35,228 nt of DNA from Deltaproteobacteria bacterium (lineage in GTDB: Bacteria > Desulfobacterota > Syntrophia > Syntrophales > JACQWR01). Every line of letters starts with the position of its first letter. Position 1 is the first letter of the stretch. Of the stretch, positions 1 to 7,796 are shown in pieces. Below the pieces are notes generated by a model, which worked only from the letters and a program-made list of their open reading frames with translations, was not told the origin of the DNA and ran no database searches. The stretch covers positions 65,497 through 100,724 of the forward strand of contig JACQWR010000027.1 of assembly GCA_016209105.1 (NCBI GenBank), given 5' to 3'. The position numbers and the translations under genes were made by a program.

Positions 1-531
1 CTGCGGGACATAGCCCTTGCCCACGGCATGAAATACGCGACGCTTCGCTACTTTAACGTGGCGGGAGCAGATCCGCAAGCGCGCATGGGACAGAGGACAC
101 CGGATGCGACCCATCTCATCAAGGTCTGCTGCCAAGCTGCTCTCAGAATGCGGGATTCCGTCTCCATCTTCGGCGCCGACTACCCCACCCCCGACGGCAC
201 CGGCATACGCGACTACATTCATGTGGAGGATCTGGCCTCCTCTCACCTGGCCGCGCTTGCGTACCTGGAAAGGGGCGGGGATTCAGTCACCCTCAATGTC
301 GGCTACGGCAGGGGAAGCAGCGTACGGGAAGTAATCAAAGTCCTTAAGGAGGCTGCAGGCGTTGATTTTCCGGTCAGGGAAGCACCGCGCAGGCCGGGGG
401 ATCCGGCCATCCTCGTAGCACAGGCGGACCGCATCCGCAAACTCCTCGGCTGGCAGCCCCGCTACAACGACTTGAGGACGATCATCGCCGATGCCTGGCG
501 GTGGGAACAGAAATTACAAAAATCCATGTGA
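1..531 (+). CDS. galE: UDP-glucose 4-epimerase, C-terminal part (5' end outside window)
   Basis: The reading frame is open from base 1, so the gene begins upstream of the window; an internal ATG at 28 is not the real start. The visible 176 residues are the C-terminal half of an extended short-chain dehydrogenase. The motif LRYFNVAGADP is the family's substrate-loop signature, followed by YPTPDGTGIRDYIHVEDLA and NVGYGRG, all typical of GalE. The enzyme interconverts UDP-glucose and UDP-galactose using bound NAD. The N-terminal Rossmann glycine motif and the YxxxK catalytic pair lie outside the window. The next gene is a nucleotide-sugar aminotransferase, so both probably serve lipopolysaccharide or capsule precursor synthesis. 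Assignment to GalE rather than a UDP-GlcNAc epimerase rests on these motifs only. Confidence 0.9.
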   Translation: MRDIALAHGMKYATLRYFNVAGADPQARMGQRTPDATHLIKVCCQAALRMRDSVSIFGADYPTPDGTGIRDYIHVEDLASSHLAALAYLERGGDSVTLNVGYGRGSSVREVIKVLKEAAGVDFPVREAPRRPGDPAILVAQADRIRKLLGWQPRYNDLRTIIADAWRWEQKLQKSM

Positions 532-557
532 AAACAGCTGGTTTCACCTTTTTGCTA

Positions 558-585
558 TTCACATTTTCCCATTTTGTGTTAGTAT
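558..585 (+). promoter_or_regulatory. candidate sigma70 promoter for the aminotransferase
   Basis: TTCACA (558-563) is followed after 16 nt by TAGTAT (580-585), preceded by TG at 577-578 as in an extended -10. It lies in the 163-nt gap between galE and the aminotransferase and overlaps a perfect 10-bp palindrome, GTATTAATAC (582-591). Seen by eye only. Confidence 0.4.
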
Positions 586-694
586 TAATACGGCGAGAAA
601 CAAACAAGGCTTCAGCGTCTTCAACGAGCGCCTCGGCGATAACGTACCACAGTCAACGGCGGGGATACGCAAGCGACTGTTTAAAGGAATTAAG

Positions 695-1849
695 ATGGAC
701 TTTATTGATCTAAAATTTCAGCAAAAAAGAATTAAAGGGAAAATAGATGCCAATATTCAGAAAGTTCTGGCACATGGACAGTACGTCATGGGACCGGAAA
801 TCGAACAATTGGAATCAACGTTAGCCGCCTATGTCGGAGTCAAACACGCGGTCGGTTGCGCCTCCGGTACGGACGCATTACTCATGGCGCTCATAGCCAT
901 GGACATCGGTCCGGGGGATGCGGTGTTCACGAGCCCCTTTACCTTTATCGCTACGGCGGAGGTAATCAGCCTGCTGGGGGCGACCCCTGTTTTTGTTGAT
1001 ATCGCTCCCGGAACCTTCAATATCAATACCGATAAATTGGAGCGGGCTATCCAGGCCGTAAAATCCAACAATCCGTCAATTCATCCTTTACCGTCGGCGC
1101 AGGGGAAGCTTATTCCGAAATGCATCATCCCCGTTGACCTCTTCGGCCTGCCCGCCGATTACGATGCCATCGGCGCCATCGCCCAAAAACACGGACTGGG
1201 CGTCATCGAAGACGCCGCCCAATCCTTTGGGGCGGAATATAATGGCAGAAAGGCCTGCTCCTTCGGCCGGATCGGCTGTACCTCGTTTTTCCCGGCCAAG
1301 CCGCTGGGTTGCTACGGCGATGGCGGCATGTGTTTCACCCATGATGACCGGCTGGCCGAAACGCTGCGTTCTCTCCGGGTTCACGGCCAGGGACCCCATA
1401 AATACGAGAACGTCCGGATCGGCATCAATGGCCGCCTGGATACCCTGCAGGCGGCTATTCTCCTGGCAAAGTTTGAGATTTTTTCTGAAGAGATAGAGTT
1501 TCGCCAAAAGGGAGCCGGGAATTATGAATCGCTTATGGGGGGGAATCCATCCGTTATGGTTCCCCATATTCCTCCAGGCTATAAAAGCGCCTGGGCGCAA
1601 TATTCGATTCTTGCAACGAGCGAATCAAACCGCACTGCGTTGATGGATGATCTCAACATGGCAGGGATACCCACTGCGATTTACTATCCTAAACCCCTTC
1701 ACCTTCAAACAGCGTTCAAGGGACTATCTTACACGTTCGGCGATTTCCCCGTCAGCGAGGATTGTGCCTCGCGCATTTTTAGTCTTCCTATGCACCCATA
1801 TCTCGATAAAGAAGATCAGAAAAAAATTGTACGATTTCTTGAAAAATAA
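695..1849 (+). CDS. DegT/DnrJ/EryC1/StrS-family PLP aminotransferase (WbpE-like)
   Basis: This 384-residue PLP enzyme of the sugar aminotransferase family would transfer an amino group to a nucleotide-linked keto sugar, probably for surface polysaccharide. It starts MDFIDLKFQQ and has CASGTDALLMAL near residue 60. IEDAAQSFGAEY carries the PLP-binding Asp, and FFPAKPLGCYGDGG contains the Schiff-base lysine. RIGINGRLDTLQAAIL near the C-terminal half is also typical. The frame is open from 491, inside galE, but the ATG at 695 was chosen because AAAGGA sits 6 nt upstream and the protein then begins like its homologues. The opening resembles WbpE/WlbC-type UDP-3-oxo-GlcNAcA aminotransferases, but substrate cannot be fixed from sequence. 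Confidence 0.88.
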   Translation: MDFIDLKFQQKRIKGKIDANIQKVLAHGQYVMGPEIEQLESTLAAYVGVKHAVGCASGTDALLMALIAMDIGPGDAVFTSPFTFIATAEVISLLGATPVFVDIAPGTFNINTDKLERAIQAVKSNNPSIHPLPSAQGKLIPKCIIPVDLFGLPADYDAIGAIAQKHGLGVIEDAAQSFGAEYNGRKACSFGRIGCTSFFPAKPLGCYGDGGMCFTHDDRLAETLRSLRVHGQGPHKYENVRIGINGRLDTLQAAILLAKFEIFSEEIEFRQKGAGNYESLMGGNPSVMVPHIPPGYKSAWAQYSILATSESNRTALMDDLNMAGIPTAIYYPKPLHLQTAFKGLSYTFGDFPVSEDCASRIFSLPMHPYLDKEDQKKIVRFLEK

Positions 1850-2004
1850 CTATCTTCGGTGAAATTTCCGGAGGCTGACAAAACAATAAGAAACGCGAGA
1901 TGAAAATTCGGAGGGTCATTGGCGCAAAACCGCAGCGGGGAAAGGCCGCTCCCCTATCCCGAACAGGGGGTTGCCTTTGGAGGGGCATCAAACAAAAACG
2001 CCGG

Positions 2005-2024
2005 ATTCCCGTTTGTACGGGAAT
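2005..2024. repeat. short REP-like palindrome in the 270-nt gap 1850-2119
   Basis: ATTCCCGT (2005-2012) and ACGGGAAT (2017-2024) form a perfect 8-bp stem around TTGT. The shape CCCG...CGGGAAT recurs inside the MITE-like element at 26272-26289. The rest of the 1850-2119 gap shows no convincing gene; a weak stem at about 1951-1969 (CCCCT/AGGGG) could help terminate the aminotransferase transcript. Confidence 0.5.
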
Positions 2025-2119
2025 AACCCCTTGGAACCGGAAGTTGGTTTTTCAGCATTCTGCCGAGCATACCATCTGAACAACCGGGGCGCTGCGCCCA
2101 TTTGGAGAAGGAGGGATGA

Positions 2120-2596
2120 ATGAGTATGAATCGCATTCTTGTTGTTGATGATGAAGAATCCGCACGTGATCTATTGAGCGATTATTTTACCGATGTCGGA
2201 TATGAAGTGGTAAGCGCCTCCGGAGGAGAAGACGCCCTCAGCAAATTTGCGCCGGAGAGGTTCGACTGTATTATTTGTGATCTTTTCATGCCTGATAAAG
2301 ACGGCCTGGAGGTACTGAAAATAGTCAGGCTGCAGGACAGCCGGGTGATTTTTCTGATGGTTACGGGATACCCCACGATAGATAACGCGATAAAGGCCAT
2401 GAAAGAAGGCGCCTCCGATTACATTACCAAGCCCTTCCACCTTGAAGATATCAGGATCAAGGTCGAACGGGCTTTGAACGCAAAAAAAACGGAGGAATCG
2501 TTAAAAAAAGTAACTGGACTGTTCTGGGGTATTATCATTTCCATCCCGATCTGGCTGATTTTGGGCATCCTCCTGGGGATTTTCTGGAACAAGTAA
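2120..2596 (+). CDS. response regulator receiver domain with C-terminal membrane helix
   Basis: A 158-residue protein. Residues 1-122 form a CheY-like receiver: acidic pair D10-D11, phosphoacceptor D54 (ICDLFMPDKDG), T82 (MVTGYPT) and K104 (YITKPF) are all present. There is no DNA-binding or enzymatic output domain. After a short charged linker (KKTEESLKK), residues 134-156 (from LFWGIIISIP to GIFW) form one strongly hydrophobic segment ending in NK. The protein would be a membrane-anchored, phosphorylatable receiver. GGAGAAGGAGGG (2104-2115) precedes both ATG 2120 and ATG 2126, and either could be used. No sensor kinase is adjacent. Function beyond phospho-signalling is unknown; it might sequester or display phosphoryl groups at the membrane. 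Confidence 0.8.
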   Translation: MSMNRILVVDDEESARDLLSDYFTDVGYEVVSASGGEDALSKFAPERFDCIICDLFMPDKDGLEVLKIVRLQDSRVIFLMVTGYPTIDNAIKAMKEGASDYITKPFHLEDIRIKVERALNAKKTEESLKKVTGLFWGIIISIPIWLILGILLGIFWNK

Positions 2597-2613
2597 TTTG
2601 AAAATCTTCAAAG

Positions 2614-2643
2614 AGAAGAGAAAAGCTGGAGCGCGTCTCTTCT
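2614..2643 (+). terminator. weak stem-loop after the receiver gene
   Basis: AGAAGAGA (2614-2621) pairs with TCTCTTCT (2636-2643) across a 14-nt loop. It lies 17 nt after the receiver stop codon, but no clear U-run follows, so factor-independent termination is doubtful. The rest of 2597-2807 holds repeat copy A and no clear promoter. Confidence 0.3.
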
Positions 2644-2664
2644 TATCCTCTCCATCTGCGGAAC

Positions 2665-2696
2665 AGTGAAGCTCCCCGCTCTGAGGGCGGGGTTCC
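2665..2696 (+). repeat. dispersed hairpin repeat, copy A
   Basis: It begins AGTGAAGCTCCCCGC; CCCCGC (from 2674) pairs with GCGGGG (to 2692) across TCTGAGG. It belongs to the same family as 7682-7733, 19592-19640 and 33979-34031: a conserved GTGAAGCTCC head, a variable loop, then GGGG-Y-TT. It lies in the 211-nt gap before ctpA. It could be a REP-type palindrome or a solo end of an IS200/IS605-type element; no transposase is nearby. Confidence 0.6.
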
Positions 2697-2807
2697 GGCG
2701 GCGCTTGCCTTGCCCGTGCCCAAAAAGTTATGGCTATTTTGGTAAAAAAGATGTTATCGTATCAGGAAATTATCATCTCTATATCCCCCATATTCATGGA
2801 GGTCTCG

Positions 2808-4121
2808 ATGAAAGTGTTTTTCACAAAGCGGCTCCTTCCGCCTTTCGGAGTGTTGATGCTGCTGATCATGTTCGGCCCGTATGGCGACAGCCAGGTTTCC
2901 GCCCTCGACAAGAGCACCTACCAGTCGCTCAAAACATTCAGCGAGGTCCTCGATCTCGTGGAAAAGAACTACGTGGAGAATGTAGACCCCAAGGTCCTCA
3001 TCCAGGGAGCAATCAACGGAATGATCAAATCTCTGGACCCCCACAGCACCTTCATGACCGCAGACATGTTTAAGGAACTGGAAGTGGATACACGGGGGAG
3101 CTTTGGCGGTGTGGGTATCGAAATCACCGTCCAGAAGGACATCCTCACGGTGGTATCTCCCATCGAGGACACGCCTGCGTTCAAGGCGGGAGTCCAGGCC
3201 GGCGACCGCATCATCATGATAGACGGGCAATCCACCAAAGATATAACTATTATGGATGCGGTGAAAAAACTCCGGGGTCCGAAAGATACCAAGGTAACGA
3301 TCACCATCCTGCGGGAAAGCACGCCCAAACCGAAAGACATCGTCCTCATCCGCGATGATATAAAAGTCAAGAGCGTAAAACAGAATATTTTCGAAGATCA
3401 TATCGCCTATATCCGGCTCGCGGCGTTTCAGGAAAGAACCGTGGAAGACCTGAAAAAAGCGCTGCGTGACCTTGATGAAAAAGCTCGCCCCCTGAAGGGA
3501 GTCGTCCTGGACATGAGGAACAATCCGGGCGGCTTGTTGAACCAGGCCGTGGAAGTTTCCGATGCCTTCATGAAATCGGGGACTATCGTATCCACACGGG
3601 GCAGGACCAAAAACATGGAAAGCAAGGCCAAAGCCCGGGACGACGGCAATGAACCGACCTGCCCGATCGTCATCCTGGTCAATGAAGGTACGGCCAGCGC
3701 CGCGGAGATCGTGGCGGGCGCCCTTCAGGACAACGGCCTTGCCCTGATTATTGGCACACAGACATTTGGGAAAGGCTCCGTTCAAACCGTTATTCCCCTC
3801 GAGGAAGGGGCCGCCCTGAAACTGACGACGGCAAAATACTACACGCCTAAGGGGCGTTCCATCCAGGCCGAAGGAATAACCCCCGATATCGCGGTAAAAC
3901 GTTTGCCGCCGCCTGAAGAAAAAGAAACTAAAGAGGTTGTGGATCATGTAATCCGGGAACAGGACTTAAGCGGCCACATAAAATCCCCGAAAGAAACCGG
4001 TCTGGAGGCAAAGAAACCTCCGAAGGCCGAACCCAATGAATTGACACGGGACAACCAGTTGAAGACAGCCGTGGACATACTGAAGAGTTGGGATATCCTG
4101 AAAAGGAACGGCAAGAACTGA
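2808..4121 (+). CDS. ctpA: C-terminal processing peptidase (S41 family)
   Basis: A 437-residue periplasmic serine protease. The frame opens upstream, but ATG 2808 has GGAGG 5 nt before it and gives a proper signal peptide (MKVFFTKRLLPPFG...QVSA). A helical region containing LDPHSTFM precedes a PDZ domain at roughly residues 95-175 (GGVGIEITVQ, AGVQAGDRI). The catalytic core has the Ser/Lys dyad: S297 in NEGTASAAEI and K322 in FGKGSVQTV, with the usual 25-residue spacing. The C-terminal tail is charged. CtpA-type proteases trim or degrade envelope proteins, including murein hydrolases. It is 7 nt upstream of the divergent deacetylase gene, a pairing common in proteobacteria, often beside an EnvC-type M23 protein, which is absent here. 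Confidence 0.93.
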   Translation: MKVFFTKRLLPPFGVLMLLIMFGPYGDSQVSALDKSTYQSLKTFSEVLDLVEKNYVENVDPKVLIQGAINGMIKSLDPHSTFMTADMFKELEVDTRGSFGGVGIEITVQKDILTVVSPIEDTPAFKAGVQAGDRIIMIDGQSTKDITIMDAVKKLRGPKDTKVTITILRESTPKPKDIVLIRDDIKVKSVKQNIFEDHIAYIRLAAFQERTVEDLKKALRDLDEKARPLKGVVLDMRNNPGGLLNQAVEVSDAFMKSGTIVSTRGRTKNMESKAKARDDGNEPTCPIVILVNEGTASAAEIVAGALQDNGLALIIGTQTFGKGSVQTVIPLEEGAALKLTTAKYYTPKGRSIQAEGITPDIAVKRLPPPEEKETKEVVDHVIREQDLSGHIKSPKETGLEAKKPPKAEPNELTRDNQLKTAVDILKSWDILKRNGKN

Positions 4122-4128
4122 CCCGGAC

Positions 4129-5031
4129 ATGAAATATCCAAAGGGCTTCTTCGGCGTTGTCGCCGTTCTTTCCTTAACCGTCATAATGGCGGCAGTCATC
4201 CTGATTTTGGAACGGCGCACAGAGCACCCCCGGAGACCGTCGGAACAGAAGGGCGCTGAACAGGTGTCTCCCGGGGAGAAAGATTCCCGGGGCGCCGCTG
4301 ACGGGGACAAAAGCACAAAGAGGCGGTCATCTTTCCCGGCAAGAAAGAGGATGGCTGTTATTATTGACGACATCGGGTACAATCTCGCCCCGGTGCGTGA
4401 ACTTCTTGAAATCAACGCTCCCCTCACTTTTGCAATTCTGCCGCAATGCAGCCACTCCACGGATGCGGCAGAACTGGTGTACAGGGCGGGCAGGGAAATT
4501 CTCCTCCACCTTCCCATGGAACCCCATAATTATCCGGACGAAAATCCGGGTCCGGGGACTCTTTTCCTGCGCATGAGCGAAGACGATATCAGGAAGCAGG
4601 TTGAACGGGATATAGAATCGGTCCCCCACTGTTCCGGGGTCAACAATCACATGGGATCAAGGTTCATGGAGGACGGGGAAAAGCTGGCCATGGTTATGAA
4701 AATCCTCAAGGAGAAGGGGCTGTTTTTTATCGATAGCCGCACGACTCGCTATTCTCGGGGAAAGGAGCTTGCGGCAGAAATGGGGGTCAGGTTCGCCTCG
4801 CGGGAAGCGTTCATCGACAACGACCATGATCAGAATATAACAATGCGAAACCTGATTTCCGCGGGAAAGAAAGGCACCCGGGAAAAGAATGGGACCCTGC
4901 TCATGATCGGCCACCCCTATCCGGAAACGGTAAAGGCGCTCAAGAAAGCGATACCCACGTTGAGGGCGCGTGGTTTTATAATCGTACCGGCATCGAAACT
5001 GGCGGGGACGATTACTCCGGAGGGACATTAA
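4129..5031 (+). CDS. divergent polysaccharide deacetylase family protein (YibQ-like)
   Basis: A 300-residue protein with an N-terminal membrane anchor or uncleaved signal (FFGVVAVLSLTVIMAAVILIL, about residues 6-27), a polar linker rich in Arg, Ser and Gly, then a deacetylase-like barrel from about residue 74. Family motifs are MAVIIDDIGYN, PLTFAILP, GREILLHLPMEP, GVNNHMGSRF, FFIDSRTT and TLLMIGHPYPET. These match the divergent polysaccharide deacetylase family, which usually sits next to ctpA, as here. It presumably acts on a periplasmic glycan, perhaps peptidoglycan-derived, but no substrate is established for this branch. The ATG lies 7 nt after the ctpA stop, indicating one transcript. 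Confidence 0.88.
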   Translation: MKYPKGFFGVVAVLSLTVIMAAVILILERRTEHPRRPSEQKGAEQVSPGEKDSRGAADGDKSTKRRSSFPARKRMAVIIDDIGYNLAPVRELLEINAPLTFAILPQCSHSTDAAELVYRAGREILLHLPMEPHNYPDENPGPGTLFLRMSEDDIRKQVERDIESVPHCSGVNNHMGSRFMEDGEKLAMVMKILKEKGLFFIDSRTTRYSRGKELAAEMGVRFASREAFIDNDHDQNITMRNLISAGKKGTREKNGTLLMIGHPYPETVKALKKAIPTLRARGFIIVPASKLAGTITPEGH

Positions 5032-5099
5032 AAAAGACCAGGGGATTGGTGAGATTTGAAGAAGAACAACGCCAACAACGTTTAGAGGTGTATTCTAAG

Positions 5100-6803
5100 G
5101 TGAGAAAAATAATTTTGAAAATATGCCTTTGGGGCCTTCTGGTTCCGCTTTTGGCCGGTTGCGCGTCCAGTCAGATAAAAAAAGAGGCCCCTCCCCTTGC
5201 CGGAAGACAGCCGGGGCCATCTTATTACGCCTCTTATCACTACTCGCTCGGAGTTTTGCTGTCTCTTGAAGACAATATTGATGAAGCCACCCGGGAGATG
5301 GAACAAGCGCTGACCTTCGATCCCACGTCCGCCTATCTTGCCGCGGAACTTGCCACGCTGTATAGCGCCAAAGGGGAGACGCGCAAAGCCATTGCCCTGT
5401 GTGAAAAATCCCTGCAGGACAACCCGGATGATATAAATCTCCATATCCTGCTCGGCGGCTTCTACCTCCACCTAAAGGATTATGCAAACGCGATAGAGCA
5501 ATACCAAAGGGCTTCGGAACTGGATCGGAAAAATCTGGTATCATACCTGTACCTCGGCATTATCTATGCGGAAGACGGGAAGCATGACGACGCCATCGAA
5601 TCCTTCAATAAACTGCTCAGCATTGATCCCGACAACACGATGGGCAATTACTACCTTGCCCGGATGCTCTCGGAAACGGAAAAATACGAAGAAGCGGAAC
5701 AGCACTTTAAGAAAGCCCTGAACGCAAAGCCCATGTTTGAAGCTGCGCTCACGGAGCTGGGATTTCTCTACGAAAAACAAAAAAGATACACAGACGCCAT
5801 TGAAACATACCGGGACGTGGTCCACTATTACCCCTCCCGATTAAACATCAGGCTCAAAATAGGCGAGCTTCTGGCACGGGAGCAACGATATGAAGAAACG
5901 GAGAAAATCTATCGGGACATTCTCAGAATTGACGGAAACAGCCGGGAAGGCAGATTAGCGCTCGGTCTTTTTTATTTTGAGCAGGGGCGGCACGAACAGG
6001 CCATTGTAGAATTGACTCTCCTTCTCTCCTCTCACCCCGGAGATCAAAAGGGGATTTATCTCCTGGCCTCTGCCTATCGGGAAAAAAAGATGTCCGACCA
6101 GGCAATGGCGTCATTCGATAAAATCATCCCCGAATCGGATCTCTATACAAGCGCCCGCATCAACATGGGCATGATCCTGAAACAGGAAAACAAAATAGCA
6201 GAAGCCATGGCAATGATCAGAGAGGCCATCCGCAAGAAAAAGGACGCGCCCGGCTTCTATCTCTTTCTCTCAACGCTTCAGGAGGGGAACAAAGATTTCG
6301 CCGCCGCAGAGAAAACCCTGAAAGAGGGGCTGCTTGCATCTCAGGGGAATACCGATCTCCATTACAGTCTCGGTGTGCTATATGAAAAAACGGACCGCTT
6401 TCAGGAAAGCATACAGGAAATGGAAATCGTCATCAAGAATGATCCTGAACACGCGGATGCGCTCAATTTTATCGGCTACATCTATGCCGACAAGGGCATA
6501 AATCTTGAGAAAGCCGAGATTATGATCAAAAAAGCCCTCCGGTTGAAACCGGATAACGGCTACGTGTTGGATAGCATGGGCTGGCTCTATTTCCGGCGGA
6601 ACAAGACGGATATGGCAATAAAATACCTGAAGCAGGCGTTGGAGGCCCTACCCGATGACGCGACCATAGCCGAGCATTTGGGCGACGTGTACGCAAAAAC
6701 CGGACAAACAAGGGATGCACTGGAAATGTACGAACGCGCACTCAAGGCAAACAACAGCGACGACCTGAAAAAGAAACTCAAACAGTTAAAGATAAAAAAA
6801 TGA
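5100..6803 (+). CDS. tetratricopeptide-repeat lipoprotein
   Basis: A 567-residue TPR protein. The frame is open from TTG 5046, but GTG 5100 (AGAGG about 11 nt upstream) gives a clean lipoprotein signal peptide with lipobox LLAGC, so C21 is the predicted lipidated residue. After a short linker, nearly the whole protein consists of about 14 tandem 34-residue TPR units with the usual W/L-G-Y-A-F-A-P pattern, for example AIEQYQRASELDRKN, AIESFNKLLSIDPDN, AEQHFKKALNAKP and AIKYLKQALEALPDD. It is probably an envelope scaffold tethered to the inner leaflet of the outer membrane, or to the inner membrane. It belongs with the ctpA/deacetylase group upstream and the lipoprotein gene downstream. Specific partners are unknown. 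Confidence 0.88.
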   Translation: MRKIILKICLWGLLVPLLAGCASSQIKKEAPPLAGRQPGPSYYASYHYSLGVLLSLEDNIDEATREMEQALTFDPTSAYLAAELATLYSAKGETRKAIALCEKSLQDNPDDINLHILLGGFYLHLKDYANAIEQYQRASELDRKNLVSYLYLGIIYAEDGKHDDAIESFNKLLSIDPDNTMGNYYLARMLSETEKYEEAEQHFKKALNAKPMFEAALTELGFLYEKQKRYTDAIETYRDVVHYYPSRLNIRLKIGELLAREQRYEETEKIYRDILRIDGNSREGRLALGLFYFEQGRHEQAIVELTLLLSSHPGDQKGIYLLASAYREKKMSDQAMASFDKIIPESDLYTSARINMGMILKQENKIAEAMAMIREAIRKKKDAPGFYLFLSTLQEGNKDFAAAEKTLKEGLLASQGNTDLHYSLGVLYEKTDRFQESIQEMEIVIKNDPEHADALNFIGYIYADKGINLEKAEIMIKKALRLKPDNGYVLDSMGWLYFRRNKTDMAIKYLKQALEALPDDATIAEHLGDVYAKTGQTRDALEMYERALKANNSDDLKKKLKQLKIKK

Positions 6804-6865
6804 ATCCGGCGGCGAACGCGGCTCACGCAGCGTGCCACGGACAGGTAAGCGAGAAATAGGCTCCT

Positions 6866-7684
6866 ATGACGGTCACAAAAAAAGCTAATCGGCACAAATT
6901 TCTCCCGTATTTTTTCATTCTGTTCCTTGTCGTTTTTACGGGATGCACGGCAGGAAAGGTCAAGCCTGTCTCAGATGCATATGTTCCCCTCCCTGAAAAG
7001 ATTCTCGATAACATTACCCGGGCGCATCAGCAGCGCGATACGTTACAGGCCGTGGCAACCATCGAGGTCAACTCTGAAAAAGGGCGCTACCCCCTGAAAG
7101 TCGCCCTGCTGCTAAAAATGCCTTCCTTCCTCAGGGTCGAGACAATCCCCCTCGTCGGCACTCCCGATTTCTTCATGTCCCTTCAGGGAGACACGTTAAA
7201 GGTTTTTCTGCCCCCGAAAAAGGAATTCTACATCTGCAGGGCGACGGCGGAAAATCTTGCCCTGTTTCTCCCCGTAAGTATTCGCGTGGAAGAGATGGTG
7301 CCCATCCTCATGGGGATTCCTCTTCTGCCGGAGCTTCTCAAAAGCATGGAAAAAAGCCGGGCGCTCTCGGCGGGAAATTACTACCGCATCGACCTGACTT
7401 CCGGAGACGGAAAACACCAGTCACTCTGGATAGACCGGACAACGGGCGCTCTTGCCAAGATTGAGATATTCGAGGATTACCGGCTGCTGTATACTGCCTC
7501 CTATGAAGAATACTCTGAAGAAAGCGGGATACCCATGCCCCGGAAGGTGATCATCACGCCCGACGCGCCGGGGAAATCCGGGGTTGTCATACGGTATTCG
7601 GACATTCGGTTCTCAAACCTTCCGGACACGACATCGTTTGACTTGGCCGCGCCGCCGGGGATAGAACCGATCGTTCTTTTCTGA
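6866..7684 (+). CDS. DUF4292/LolB-like outer-membrane lipoprotein
   Basis: A 272-residue lipoprotein. The N-terminus is basic then hydrophobic and ends in the lipobox VFTGC, so C27 would be lipidated. The mature part resembles the LolB/DUF4292 beta-barrel-like fold: LQAVATIEV, a hydrophobic PSFLRVETIPLVGTPDFF, LKVFLPPKKEFYI and SLWIDRTTGALAKIEI. Such proteins are placed with LolA/LolB factors that handle lipoproteins or lipids at the outer membrane; the exact role here is inferred. It follows the TPR lipoprotein gene by 62 nt. Its TGA stop (7682-7684) forms the first bases of a dispersed repeat, and a strong bidirectional terminator follows. Confidence 0.75.
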   Translation: MTVTKKANRHKFLPYFFILFLVVFTGCTAGKVKPVSDAYVPLPEKILDNITRAHQQRDTLQAVATIEVNSEKGRYPLKVALLLKMPSFLRVETIPLVGTPDFFMSLQGDTLKVFLPPKKEFYICRATAENLALFLPVSIRVEEMVPILMGIPLLPELLKSMEKSRALSAGNYYRIDLTSGDGKHQSLWIDRTTGALAKIEIFEDYRLLYTASYEEYSEESGIPMPRKVIITPDAPGKSGVVIRYSDIRFSNLPDTTSFDLAAPPGIEPIVLF

Positions 7685-7733
7685 CCGGGGGCGCACCCTG
7701 CAAGCCCCGCCTTGTGAACGGGAGCTTCACACC
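7682..7733 (-). repeat. dispersed hairpin repeat, copy B (overlaps a stop codon)
   Basis: AAGCCCCG (7702-7709) faces CGGGAGCTT (7719-7727) in a hairpin; read on the minus strand it has the GTGAAGCTCC head of the family. Its first 30 bases (7682-7711) are identical to the first 30 bases of copy D at 33979. The TGA stop of the LolB-like gene is the first three bases of the shared block. Confidence 0.65.
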
Positions 7734-7745
7734 CCCTCTGTCGAA

Positions 7746-7786
7746 CGCACAAAAAAACCCCGGATAAACCGGGGTTTTTTTGTGCG
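7746..7786. terminator. bidirectional intrinsic terminator
   Basis: A perfect 18-bp stem (7746-7763 with 7769-7786) and loop ATAAA. The stem has CCCCGG next to the loop, flanked by seven A on one side and seven T on the other, so it supplies a U-run for transcripts in either direction. It separates the convergent LolB-like gene (+) and ybgF (-). Confidence 0.95.
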
Positions 7787-7796
7787 CTTATTTTTC

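Noticed and set aside
2754..3947. Long open frame (397 codons) on the minus strand opposite ctpA
   Set aside because: The plus strand encodes an unmistakable S41 protease with signal peptide and catalytic residues; the opposite frame shows no family motif.
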